Assembly (NCBI GenBank): GCA_009927375.1
Contig: RFNE01000316.1
Coordinates: 1 to 24,155, forward strand
DNA length: 24,155 nucleotides
Direction of reading: 5' to 3'
Source of the DNA: Actinomycetota bacterium
GTDB taxonomy: Bacteria; Actinomycetota; Acidimicrobiia; Acidimicrobiales; Ilumatobacteraceae
Shown in pieces: positions 1 to 8,174 of this stretch. How positions within the stretch are numbered: position 1 is the stretch's first letter; the number at the start of each line of letters is the position of its first letter. A program made the translations under genes and the position numbers. Below the pieces are notes generated by a model, which saw only the letters and a list, made by a program, of their open reading frames with translations, was not told where the DNA came from and did no database searches.

Positions 1-938
1 ATGTTCGCCGCCGCGGAGTGCCACACGCCGTCCATGTCCTCGGTGCGAGAAGGCTTGTAGTCGAAGTGTCGAGGTCCGTCGTAGGCGGGTGCGCCACCAA
101 TGCCGCCGAACTCGAGCAAGTCGACGAGGCTGAACGCATTGATCAGATCGCCGTGACCGAACACGAGGTCCTGGTCGTACTTGATGCCGCGCTGGCCGTT
201 CAGGTCGATGTGGAACAACTTGCCCTGCCACAGCGCCTGGGCGATGCCCGAAGTGAAGTTGAGCCCCGCCATCTGTTCGTGACCGACCTCTGGGTTGAGT
301 CCGACGAGGTGCGAATGCTCGAGGCGTTCGATGAAGGCGATCGCGTGACCGATGGTGGGAAGCAAGATGTCGCCGCGCGGTTCGTTCGGCTTCGGTTCGA
401 TGGCGAAGCGCAAGTCGTACCCGCGGTCGATGACGAATGACGTGAGCGTGTTCATCGCCTCGGCGTAGCGGTCGAGTGCCGCGCGCACGTCTTTGGCGTG
501 GTCGTACTCCGCGCCCTCGCGTCCGCCCCACAGCACGAAGGTCTTCGCACCCAAGTCGGCAGCGAGTTCGATGTTGCGCAGCACCTTGCGCAACGCAAAC
601 CGGCGCACCTCGCGATTGTTGCTGGTGAATCCACCGTCCTTGAACACGGGATGGGCGAACAGGTTGGTGGTGATCATCGGCACGCACAAGCCACTCGACG
701 CGAGGCGCTCCTTGAAGCGTGCGACGATCGCGTCGCGTTCCGTTGCACCCGTGCCGAACGGGACGAGGTCGTCATCGTGGAACGTGATGCCCCACGCACC
801 GACTTCGGCGAGCTTGTCGACGGCGTGAAGCGGGTCGAGTGGTGGCCGGGTGGGTTCGCCGAAGGGATCGCGGGCTTGCCAGCCAACGGTCCACATGCCG
901 AAGGAGAACTTGTCGGTGGGGTTCGAAGTCGCGCTCAT
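1..938 (-). CDS. xylA: Xylose isomerase (3' end cut by window edge)
   Basis: Isomerises D-xylose to D-xylulose in the cytoplasm with two divalent metals. About 312 residues are in view; the family is usually near 390, so roughly the last 75 lie beyond the left edge. The translated protein opens MSATSNPTDKFSFGMWTVGW, typical of actinobacterial XylA. All hallmark motifs are visible: FHDDDL (catalytic His and Asp), EPKPNEPRGD (metal Glu, catalytic Lys), NPEVGHEQMAG (Glu and His ligands), FHIDLNGQ (Asp), KYDQDLVFG (two Asp) and YDGPRHFDYKP (Asp). The ATG at 938 shares ATGA with the stop of the upstream dehydrogenase gene, so it is translationally coupled as last visible gene of the MFS-dehydrogenase-xylA unit. 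The importer XylFHG starts divergently upstream. The frame is intact over its whole visible length. Confidence 0.96.
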   Translation of the reverse strand, partial: MSATSNPTDKFSFGMWTVGWQARDPFGEPTRPPLDPLHAVDKLAEVGAWGITFHDDDLVPFGTGATERDAIVARFKERLASSGLCVPMITTNLFAHPVFKDGGFTSNNREVRRFALRKVLRNIELAADLGAKTFVLWGGREGAEYDHAKDVRAALDRYAEAMNTLTSFVIDRGYDLRFAIEPKPNEPRGDILLPTIGHAIAFIERLEHSHLVGLNPEVGHEQMAGLNFTSGIAQALWQGKLFHIDLNGQRGIKYDQDLVFGHGDLINAFSLVDLLEFGGIGGAPAYDGPRHFDYKPSRTEDMDGVWHSAAAN

Positions 939-1944
939 CGTGCCAACGGTAGTTGACGGTTGACGTTCTGCCCGAGGGCGATGCGAGGTTCAGCGACGTG
1001 CAGGACAGCGAGTACGGAGTCCATGAACGTCGAAATCGCGTGGCTGTCGCGGTGCGACATCCGCGGGCTTTCGGTCACCCCATTCGAAATGCAACGGTGC
1101 ACTTCGCGCACTTGATGATGCAGCCCGGGTTCGTCGCACGTGACGTGCTCGATCCCCGATGAAGTACGGATCTCGGCGACGTTGGATGCGTGTGACCTCG
1201 TCGGGATCACGATCATCGCGGACTCACACGTGATGGTGGACGCCGTCGTGCCTTCCTTCGTCGAGCCACAGGTGAGGTGTGCGAAGCGTCCGTCGTTCCA
1301 CGTCATGTCGATGGTCGCCTGCTCGTCGACGCCGGTCGGGCCGATGGTGCCGTGTGCGCTCCACGACTCGGGCGCGCCGATGAACCACCAGGCGAGCGTG
1401 ATCGGATAGATGCCGACGTCGAGGAGTGCTCCGCCTCCCTTGGTTGGATCGAAGAGTCGATGCGAAGGGTTGCGTCCCGCATCGAAACTGAAGTCGCTGT
1501 CGATCGACGTGACCCGACCGAATTCACCGGCATCGATTCGTCGCTTCAACTCCATGTGCAGGGATTGAATCGCATCCACATCGCTTCCATCAGGAAGCGA
1601 CCGGTCGACGTCGACACGGCGAGCATCTCGTCGACCTCGCCCGCGTTCATCGCCAGTGGCTTTTCGACGAGGACGTGCTTGCCTGCGCGCATCATGGCGA
1701 TGGCGTGTTCGCGATGGACGGGATGGATGCCGGCGACATAGACGACATCGACCTCTGGGTCCTGGGCAAGGTCGGCGACTGATCCGTGTGCACGCGGAAT
1801 GTTGCGCGCCGAAGCAAACGTGCGTGCGGAGTCGATCGAGCGACTGCCGACGGCGACGAGTTGTGCATCTGCGATGTTCGCCAGATCACGCGCGAAGTCG
1901 GACGCAATTCGTCCCGTTCCCGCAATTCCCCAACGCATGGTCAT
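935..1944 (-). pseudogene. Gfo/Idh/MocA NAD(P) oxidoreductase, dihydrodiol/xylose dehydrogenase type, frameshifted as read
   Basis: Dinucleotide-dependent sugar dehydrogenase. The N-terminal part (1944 down to a stop at 1546) begins MTMRWGIAGTGRIASDF, with a Rossmann GxGxxA loop, then YVAGIHPVHREHA and the catalytic-lysine motif VEKPLAMNAGE. It ends after EAMWMRFNP. The C-terminal part is open in another frame from about 1579 to 935 (AIQSLHMELKRR, GGGALLDVGIYPI). Inserting a second copy of the 13-base unit now present once at 1561-1573 joins both parts as EAMWMRFNPAIQSLHMEL, the spacing expected in this family, and gives 340 aa. The start ATG at 1944 shares one base with the MFS stop (TGATG); the stop overlaps the xylA start. 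The family includes D-xylose 1-dehydrogenases, and the locus suggests a pentose substrate, but the substrate is inference. It may be a true pseudogene or an assembly collapse. Confidence 0.85.
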
Positions 1945-3110
1945 CAGTGTGCTCCGTGTGCAGCCTGAGTTGACTTCGGTGACAGTGAAAGTGCGGCAAT
2001 CCACAGGACCGATGCCACGCCGACGATCGTGGTGAAGGCCCAGCCGTAGCCGACGCCCGCTGAGAGTGCTCCCATCGACGATGTCGCCGTCATGAATCCG
2101 ATGCGTTGGGCGAGCGTCATCGCGGCGAGTCCCGCACCGGGTCGGTCGGGATTCATGCGCGCGGCCATGAGGTAGATCTGCGGGAACATCACGCTCACGC
2201 CGAGTCCCCACAGCGCGAATGCGACAAGACCGACGAGTGCATTCGGTGCGAGGAGGAGGACGACGAAACCAGATGCGACGCTGCCGAGTGAGAGGGCGAG
2301 CAAACGGGCCTCGCCGATGCGGTCGATGACGCGGTCACCACGCAGGCGACCGATCAGCATCGCGGCGGAAAACACGACGGGGCCCGCACCTTTCAAACGT
2401 CCTGCGTCCAACCAGTCGCGGAGTGCAGTCGCACTCCATTCATTCGGTGTGACCTCGAACGCGGCAGCCGCGAGTGCGAAGAAGACGATGACGAACACCG
2501 CGCGCGAGAGCCGTACCGAGTGATTCGAGTCGGCGGCGGTCGGCGAGGGGATGTGGGCAGCGTCAAGTGCCGACACGGAGCGGACAGAGACGATCAGGAG
2601 GATCAGCGCCACGGTGACGAGATGGGCCTTGAGCGGAATGTCGAGCACCGACGTGCCCCAACCGATCAGGGTTCCGGTGACGAATCCCAAACTCCACATC
2701 GCGTGGATGCGATGCATGATCGACTTGGTCGTCGTCGATTGGATGGCAGCCGCCTCAGCGTTCATCGAGGCGTCCGCGAGGACGTCGCAGAACCCGAGCA
2801 GGGTGAGCAGCACGAGCAAGCTGGCCGCATTCGGGACGAAGGCGATGATGGGGAGCGTGACTGCGAGGCCGGTCATCGACCATCGAAGGACTTTCAGGAT
2901 GAGGCCGGGTCGCAGCACGCGACCCCCGACGACCGATCCGAGGATGCCGCCCAAACCGCCTCCGAGGAGCGCGAGACCGAGACCGCCATTGCCGACACCG
3001 ATCGAGTCGCGGACCTCGTCCACGCGGGGCAGCCAATTGGCAAAAGATGCCCCATTGGCGAAAAACATCATTCCGATGGCGCCAACTGTTGTCCGGGACC
3101 CACGTGGCAC
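1944..3110 (-). CDS. MFS transporter, MosC/YbjJ-like
   Basis: A 388-aa polytopic membrane protein with about 12 hydrophobic segments and a hydrophilic central loop near residues 190-205. The N-terminal NGASFANWLPRVDEVRD and GLALLGGGLGGILGS resemble the MosC/YbjJ branch of the major facilitator superfamily. Substrate unknown. As first gene of a coupled unit with a sugar dehydrogenase and xylA, it may import or export a pentose or derivative (inference). The GTG at 3110 is preferred because TACAGT lies six bases upstream, the layout of a leaderless transcript; the internal methionine pair at residues 14-15 is a less likely start. The stop TGA overlaps the next ATG by one base. Divergent from xylF across about 130 bases. 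Confidence 0.85.
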   Translation of the reverse strand: MPRGSRTTVGAIGMMFFANGASFANWLPRVDEVRDSIGVGNGGLGLALLGGGLGGILGSVVGGRVLRPGLILKVLRWSMTGLAVTLPIIAFVPNAASLLVLLTLLGFCDVLADASMNAEAAAIQSTTTKSIMHRIHAMWSLGFVTGTLIGWGTSVLDIPLKAHLVTVALILLIVSVRSVSALDAAHIPSPTAADSNHSVRLSRAVFVIVFFALAAAAFEVTPNEWSATALRDWLDAGRLKGAGPVVFSAAMLIGRLRGDRVIDRIGEARLLALSLGSVASGFVVLLLAPNALVGLVAFALWGLGVSVMFPQIYLMAARMNPDRPGAGLAAMTLAQRIGFMTATSSMGALSAGVGYGWAFTTIVGVASVLWIAALSLSPKSTQAAHGAH

Positions 3111-3116
3111 GGCACG

Positions 3117-3122
3117 ACTGTA
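3117..3122 (-). promoter_or_regulatory. Candidate -10 element for the MFS-dehydrogenase-xylA unit
   Basis: TACAGT on the minus strand (TAnnnT) ends six bases before the GTG at 3110, so transcription would begin at or next to the start codon (leaderless). No convincing -35 is seen. Inference from sequence only. Confidence 0.5.
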
Positions 3123-3182
3123 CCCGAGGGCCCGTCCCCGGGGTCCGAGAAGAGGCCTGTGTTGGCGTGGATATGGCCGTGT

Positions 3183-3188
3183 TACGCT
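3183..3188 (+). promoter_or_regulatory. Candidate -10 element for xylFHG
   Basis: TACGCT (TAnnnT) sits about 50 bases before xylF, which would give a leader of roughly 45 bases with a Shine-Dalgarno. TTGGCG at 3162-3167 could be a -35 but is only 15 bases away. The same hexamer precedes the MFS gene at 21676. Just downstream, CAATCA occurs twice (3201-3206 and 3212-3217), 11 bases apart, one helical turn, a possible operator. Weak evidence. Confidence 0.35.
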
Positions 3189-3229
3189 TTATGGCGTTGT
3201 CAATCAGGCAGCAATCAACCATTTACTTT

Positions 3230-3235
3230 GGGGGA
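3230..3235 (+). promoter_or_regulatory. Shine-Dalgarno of xylF
   Basis: GGGGGA ends five bases before the ATG at 3241 and fixes that start, rejecting a much longer upstream extension of the same frame. This gene is thus SD-led, unlike most first genes in the window. Confidence 0.65.
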
Positions 3236-3240
3236 ACCTC

Positions 3241-4317
3241 ATGAGGAAGAGTCAGCTTGCCGTTTTCGCAGCTGCGGGCGCATTGTTGCTCGCTGCATGC
3301 GGCGGCTCGAGCAGCGACAGCGCCGACACCACCGCAGCAAGCGGTGGCGGATGCGTCGTCGGTGTGTCGTGGAACAACTATCAGGAAGAGCGCTGGGCGA
3401 AGTGGGATGAGCCCGCCATCAAGGCAGCAATCGAAGCTGCCGGTGGCACCTACATCTCGAACGACGCCAAGTCGTCTGCAGAGACTCAGGCCAGCAACCT
3501 GGAGAACTTGATCTCGCAGGGCGCAAAGGCACTCATCGTTCTCGCTCAGGACGGCACGGCAATCTTGCCGGCAGTCACCAGCGCGATCGACTCTGGCATT
3601 CCGGTGGTCGCATATGACCGCTTGATCGAAGAGCCACGTGCCTTCTACCTGACGTTCGACAACCAGGGCGTTGGTCGCATCGAAGCTGAAGAGATCTTCA
3701 AGCGAGTGCCGAAGGGCAAGTACGTCATCATCAAGGGCAACCAGGCCGACGCGAACTCCGACTTCCTGCGCGCAGGATACGAGGAAGTCATCGGTGCCGC
3801 AGTTGCTGCTGGTGACATCACCATCGTGAGCGAGACCTACACCGACAACTGGGACCCCGCCGTCGCGCAGGCCACCATGGAGCAGGTCCTCACCGCCGAA
3901 GGCAACAAGATTGACGCCGTTCTCGCAGAGAACGACGGCATGGCCGGTGGCGCAATCGCAGCCCTCGAAGCACAGGGTCTCGCAGGAAAGGTCCCCGTGT
4001 CGGGTCAGGATGCCGAGCAGGCAGCTCTCAACCGCGTTGCGCTGGGAACCCAGACCTTGACCGTGTGGAAGGATGCTCGCGAGTTGGGTAAGGCAGCTGG
4101 AGAGGCCGCAATGGCACTCTGTGCAAACCCAGACGCAGCAGCCATCTCCGGTGCAGCACCGTTCACCACTCCTGGTGGTGTCTCCATCTCGGCAACCTTC
4201 TTGACGCCGAAGCCCATCACTCAGGAAAACCTGAATGACGTGCTCGACGCTGGTTGGACCGACTCGGCAACGCTTTGCCAGGGAGTCACAGCCGGTTCGG
4301 TGCCAGCCTGCCCGTGA
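3241..4317 (+). CDS. xylF: D-xylose ABC transporter substrate-binding lipoprotein
   Basis: Binds D-xylose outside the membrane and delivers it to XylH/XylG. It has 358 aa. A lipoprotein signal is clear: MRKS, a hydrophobic stretch, then LLLAAC with lipid-bearing Cys20, followed by a Ser/Thr/Gly/Asp-rich linker. The mature part follows periplasmic-binding-protein family 4 (XylF/RbsB-like): VAYDRLIEEPRAFYLTFDN, VIIKGNQADANSDFLRAGY, DAVLAENDGMAGGAIAAL, VPVSGQDAEQAALNR and GTQTLTVWKDAREL, the last four closely matching XylF of E. coli. Start chosen by the SD at 3230-3235. It is the first gene of xylFHG, separated from xylH by a hairpin that could keep binding-protein mRNA more abundant than permease mRNA. 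Specificity for xylose over other pentoses rests on the resemblance and on xylA next door. Confidence 0.93.
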   Translation: MRKSQLAVFAAAGALLLAACGGSSSDSADTTAASGGGCVVGVSWNNYQEERWAKWDEPAIKAAIEAAGGTYISNDAKSSAETQASNLENLISQGAKALIVLAQDGTAILPAVTSAIDSGIPVVAYDRLIEEPRAFYLTFDNQGVGRIEAEEIFKRVPKGKYVIIKGNQADANSDFLRAGYEEVIGAAVAAGDITIVSETYTDNWDPAVAQATMEQVLTAEGNKIDAVLAENDGMAGGAIAALEAQGLAGKVPVSGQDAEQAALNRVALGTQTLTVWKDARELGKAAGEAAMALCANPDAAAISGAAPFTTPGGVSISATFLTPKPITQENLNDVLDAGWTDSATLCQGVTAGSVPACP

Positions 4318-4343
4318 TCGGCAGTCGTCACCGTTAAGACGCG

Positions 4344-4377
4344 ACGTGCCCCCCGCCCTTCGGGGTGGGGGGCACGT
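4344..4377 (+). terminator. Strong hairpin between xylF and xylH (partial terminator or mRNA stabiliser)
   Basis: Two 15-base arms (4344-4358 and 4363-4377, ACGTGCCCCCC and its complement outermost) pair fully with a single G-U wobble around a C(UUCG)G tetraloop, an exceptionally stable stem. Only a weak T-rich tail (TTCT) follows, so read-through into xylH is likely. The position, directly after the binding-protein gene of an importer operon, fits differential expression. Confidence 0.7.
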
Positions 4378-4421
4378 TCTCATTACGACCACAATTCATC
4401 ACTTCACACGGAGTACCTGAC

Positions 4422-5753
4422 GTGAACGACAGTCAGACGAGCGAGCAACACGCAAACGATTCGGGAGTTCTCAATCGCTTCCGCGCGTTCATTGCCTCCA
4501 CCGAAATCGACACCCGCTTCGCGGGGATGGTGATCGCGCTCGTCGTCATTTGGACTGCATTCCACATCCTGTCCGGCGGTGACTTCCTCACCTCGCGCAA
4601 CCTGTGGAACCTGTCGGTACAGAGCGCGTCGATCGCCGTCATGGCGACCGGCATGGTGCTCATCATCGTTTCGCGCAACATCGACCTCTCCGTCGGGTCG
4701 CTGCTCGGCTTCCTCGGATACGTCATGGCGATGGTGCAGACCCGTTGGATCCCCGACGCCTTCGGTTTCGAGCACTGGTACATCTGGATCGTCGCACTCA
4801 TCGTTGGCATCGCGCTCGGCGCGGCCCTCGGTGCGGTGCAGGGTTCGATCATCGCTTACGGCGGTGTTCCCGCTTTCATCGTCACGCTCGGCGGCTTCCT
4901 CGTCTGGCGTGGCCTCATCTTCCGCATGGGGGAGCAGGGGCAAACCCTGTCGCCCCTCGATGGCACCTTCCAGCTCATCGGCGGCGGTCCGAAGGGTTCG
5001 CTCGGTGAGTGGCGCAGTTGGGTGCTCGGACTGCTCGGATGCATCGGAGCAATTGCGTCGATCTACTTCAATCGCAAGCGTCGCCGAAAGTACGACTTGG
5101 CGGTTCGTCCGCTCCCCATCGATATCGGATTGGCCGTGTTCGGATGCGTCGTCATCATCCTCGGCATCGCACTGATCGCAGTCGGCTACGAGTCACCGAT
5201 CACTGGGGCACCGACGGGCGTCGCCTATCCGGTGGTCATCCTGATCGCCATCACGATCGGCATGGTCTATCTCTCGCGTCGCCGTCGCTTCGGTCGCTAC
5301 GTGTATGCCATCGGTGGCAATCCCGAGGCGGCGGAACTCGGCGGTATCAATACTCGTCGCACCGTGATGGGCACGTTCGTGTTGATGGGGGTTTTGTGCG
5401 CGGTGAGCGCAGCCATCCAGACGGCACGTCTCAACTCCGCGGTCACCAACCTCGGCGTCCAGAACGAGCTCGACGTCATCTCGGCCGCCGTCATCGGTGG
5501 CACGTCATTCGCTGGCGGAATCGGCACGATCAGCGGAGCCGTACTCGGCGCGGTGATCATGCAGTCGCTGCGTTCGGGCATGGTCCTTTTGCGCATCGAC
5601 TCGCCGTCACAGGACATCGTCGTGGGCGTGGTGCTCGTGTCTGCGGTTGCGATCGACGCAGCATTGCGTCAAGGGAAGCGACGCACCGCGGGAATCGCGC
5701 TTGCGGTTGGCCTCGTCGTCGCCGCCTTGATCATCCAGACGGGCAGGCAATGA
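4422..5753 (+). CDS. xylH: D-xylose ABC transporter permease
   Basis: Membrane channel of the xylose importer, 443 aa. After a hydrophilic N-terminus of about 35 residues it has many hydrophobic segments and the branched-permease signatures of the RbsC/XylH family: TSRNLWNLSVQSASIAVMA, MVLIIVSRNIDLSVGSLLGF, YGGVPAFIVTLGGFLVWRG, GRYVYAIGGNPEAAELGGI (cytoplasmic coupling loop) and GGTSFAGGIGTISGAVLGA. The GTG at 4422 is preferred because ACGGAG lies about eight bases upstream; an in-frame GTG at 4365 would fall inside the hairpin. It is longer than E. coli XylH (393 aa), partly from an inserted loop near residues 180-270 with two extra hydrophobic stretches, as is usual in actinobacterial versions. 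xylG follows after 31 bases. Confidence 0.93.
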   Translation: MNDSQTSEQHANDSGVLNRFRAFIASTEIDTRFAGMVIALVVIWTAFHILSGGDFLTSRNLWNLSVQSASIAVMATGMVLIIVSRNIDLSVGSLLGFLGYVMAMVQTRWIPDAFGFEHWYIWIVALIVGIALGAALGAVQGSIIAYGGVPAFIVTLGGFLVWRGLIFRMGEQGQTLSPLDGTFQLIGGGPKGSLGEWRSWVLGLLGCIGAIASIYFNRKRRRKYDLAVRPLPIDIGLAVFGCVVIILGIALIAVGYESPITGAPTGVAYPVVILIAITIGMVYLSRRRRFGRYVYAIGGNPEAAELGGINTRRTVMGTFVLMGVLCAVSAAIQTARLNSAVTNLGVQNELDVISAAVIGGTSFAGGIGTISGAVLGAVIMQSLRSGMVLLRIDSPSQDIVVGVVLVSAVAIDAALRQGKRRTAGIALAVGLVVAALIIQTGRQ

Positions 5754-5784
5754 TCGCCATGGAGACACGGAAAGTGAGGACAGC

Positions 5785-6543
5785 GTGAGCGACACCAAGG
5801 TTCCACTCGTCGAACTTCGCGACATTCGCGTGTCGTTCGGCGGCTTGCACGCCGTGGACGGCGTGACCCTCACCCTCAATCCAGGTGAAGTGGTCGCACT
5901 CGTCGGTGGCAACGGCGCCGGAAAGTCGACGCTGATGCACACGCTTGCAGGCGCACACCCCGCGGACTCAGGTCAGATCCTCGTCAACGGCGAGCCGGTC
6001 ACGATCGCTACTCCGCGCGATGCCCGCGCACAGGGCATCGAAGTGATCTATCAGAAGCTCGCCCTTGCGGAAAACATCGATGCAGCGGGGAACTTGTTCC
6101 TCGGCCGTGAGCTGCGCACCCGCACCGGCGCGCTCGACGATTCGGCAATGGCGTCGGCAACTCGTGACGTGCTCAAGCGACTCAACCCACGGTTCAAGAA
6201 CCTGAACACGCCGGTGAAGTCGCTCTCGGGAGGTCAGCGCCAGTCCGTAGCGATCGCCCGTGCCGTGCACTTCAACGCCAAGATCCTGATCATGGACGAG
6301 CCCACTGCCGCACTCGGACCGGCAGAGACCGCACAAGTTCGTGAGCTCATCGAGCAGTTGAAGTCGGAGGGGATCGGCATCTTCCTCATCAGCCACGACA
6401 TCCACGACGTGTTCGACCTCGCCGATCGCATCAGCGTGATGATGCAGGGTCGACTGGTCGCAACGGTGGAGAAGTCCAAGGTGACCAAGGACGAAGTCCT
6501 CGCGATGATCATCATGGGTCAGCGACCCGGCGGAGCGAACTAA
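5785..6543 (+). CDS. xylG: D-xylose ABC transporter ATP-binding protein, single domain
   Basis: ATPase that powers the xylose importer, 252 aa. One complete ABC domain is visible: Walker A GGNGAGKS at 41-48, Q-loop Q90, signature LSGGQ at 147-151, Walker B ILIMDE at 167-172 and the switch His204 in ISHDIHDVF. E. coli XylG has two such domains in about 513 aa; this half-size form must dimerise, and the length is common in actinobacterial sugar importers. The GTG at 5785 has GAGGA four bases upstream. It is the last gene of xylFHG; 18 bases separate it from the convergent CRTAC1 gene and no terminator is apparent. Confidence 0.92.
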   Translation: MSDTKVPLVELRDIRVSFGGLHAVDGVTLTLNPGEVVALVGGNGAGKSTLMHTLAGAHPADSGQILVNGEPVTIATPRDARAQGIEVIYQKLALAENIDAAGNLFLGRELRTRTGALDDSAMASATRDVLKRLNPRFKNLNTPVKSLSGGQRQSVAIARAVHFNAKILIMDEPTAALGPAETAQVRELIEQLKSEGIGIFLISHDIHDVFDLADRISVMMQGRLVATVEKSKVTKDEVLAMIIMGQRPGGAN

Positions 6544-6561
6544 CCGACCTTCCCCTCTACG

Positions 6562-8174
6562 TCAGTCGCCGGGAGTCCACTTCGTTGGCGAGTCTGCGCC
6601 GCGCGTGATGTCGTAGAAGCCGTCTGAGTCCACCGTCATCCATGCACCTGGTGCTTCACCCGGGAACGTGACCCGCACCTCGGCGGTCCGTGCGGTGCCG
6701 AGACCGAAGTGAATCCATGAGGCGTCGCCGCTTGCATGACCCCCGCCGATGGTGACCTCGCGGCGCGTCGTGCGATCACCGAAGCGCACGTCGATTTTCG
6801 CTCCGATGGCGTGGGTGTTCGGTGTCGGTTGGGAGAGTGTGAGAGCGAGCCAGTGTCCAAGCGGGGCTGGTGAGTCGGCCGTACCCGTACCGACGTTGCG
6901 ACGGACTTCGACTGAGACTCGACGATTGACGACCACCACATCGAGGAGCCCGTCCAGATTGAGGTCGGCAAGCACTGCACCACGGGAACGGGCATCGTTG
7001 TTGATGCCGGCCTGTTCACCCCGCTCGACGAACGATCCGTCCTTCGTCCGAGGAGGAGGTTGTTGGGGTCGTGCTTGGCGTAATCAACCTGGGCATCCAC
7101 GTTGCCCTTCGAAACGAAGAGGTCGACGAAACCATCGTTGTTGACGTCGTCGAACTCGGGGTGCCAAGCCGTGGAGGGGAGGATGTCTCCGCCTGCATAG
7201 GGCCGTTGTGCGGTGACTCCGCGCTCGAGTGCGATGTCGCGATACGACGGGCCGCTTGCGCCGTCCTCGAGTGATTGCAGTTTGTTGTCGGCTTGGCTCG
7301 TGAGATACACCTCTGGTCGACCGTCACCGGTCAGGTCGTAGCTCGCGATTCCCATGCCCCAGATGACGACCTTGCGCCAGCCATCCGACTCGCCGTATTC
7401 GCGCGGCTCTTCGCCCGGCCTGATCCGCCAAAGTTGTTCCTCGGCATAGCGGTCGTAGTTGCGGTCGTTGCTCACCCGCAGATCGGAGTGTCCGTCGTCG
7501 TTCCAGTCGGAGAACAACACCGACAACGTACAGTGCGCGGGTAGCTGGATCGGTGTGGAGTAGCCCGCAGCGCTCGGACGCCACAGTTCATTCGTTGCGC
7601 AGTCATAGGTGTCAGGGATGAGGTAGTTACCGAAGGCGAGTGTGGGCAGCGATGATCCCTCCTCCCACGTCGCGGAGAACGCCACCGTCCAGTCATCTCC
7701 AGCGTCGATGCCGAGACGATCCGTCGCATCTTCGAATCCGCAGTCTCCGAGACCCCGCAGGACGTGCTTGCTTCCGCGCCGGAGAACCACCAGATCGAGC
7801 ACGTCATCGCCGTCGACGTCGAGTGGATATGCGCCCGTCACTGCCGCGAGGTCGGTGACGGGGGACTCTTTCCTTGAGAACCGAAGTGCTCCGCCGATGG
7901 AACTGTCGTTGACGTAGAGCGCGGCATCGTTGACGCCGCCCGCGAAGTAGAGCTCGGGTTTGCCGTCGTCGTTGCAGTCGAACGTTGCGACTCCGCCACC
8001 GACGAAGAACGGAAACTCACCGTCGTACACGTGGTCGATCCCCGACGTCGTCGATTCGTCAACGAAACGGGGAACGACGGGATCGCTCGTGCCACGGCCT
8101 GCGAGGAGAAACGCTGTCGTTCCTGCGACGACTGTGCCGATGATCGCGAGCGCGACCAGGCGGGTACGTGTCAC
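6562..8174 (-). pseudogene. CRTAC1/UnbV-like FG-GAP repeat protein, frameshifted as read
   Basis: Predicted membrane-anchored or exported beta-propeller protein of unknown activity. The GTG at 8174 overlaps the upstream UnbU-like stop (GTGA). A transmembrane or signal segment covers about residues 5-27 (RLVALAIIGTVVAG). Then come calcium-type FG-GAP/VCBS loops: DCNDDGKPELY, DVDGDDVLDLV, DWNDDGHSDLR, DLTGDGRPEVY, DVNNDGFVDLF and, in the second frame, DLNLDGLLDVV. The C-terminal region (AIGAKIDVRFGDRTTRRE, HFGLGTARTAEVRVTFP) matches the ASPIC/UnbV domain. The first frame runs from 8174 to a stop at 6636; the second is open from before 6975 to 6562. Adding one base near 7041-7047 gives LLLGR, one residue, DGSFVERGEQAGINND and a continuous protein of 537 aa. 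A sequencing indel or a real recent mutation could both explain this. Confidence 0.85.

Noticed and set aside
3128..3143. Palindromes GGGCCC and CCCCGGGG upstream of xylF
   Set aside because: Short, not extendable and expected by chance in GC-rich DNA.
3223..4392. A long minus-strand open frame opposite xylF
   Set aside because: It is Cys-rich with no family resemblance, mirrors the codon pattern of xylF, and the sense protein is unmistakable.
4365..4421. Upstream GTG start for xylH
   Set aside because: The codon lies inside the hairpin arm and has no ribosome site; ACGGAG precedes GTG 4422.
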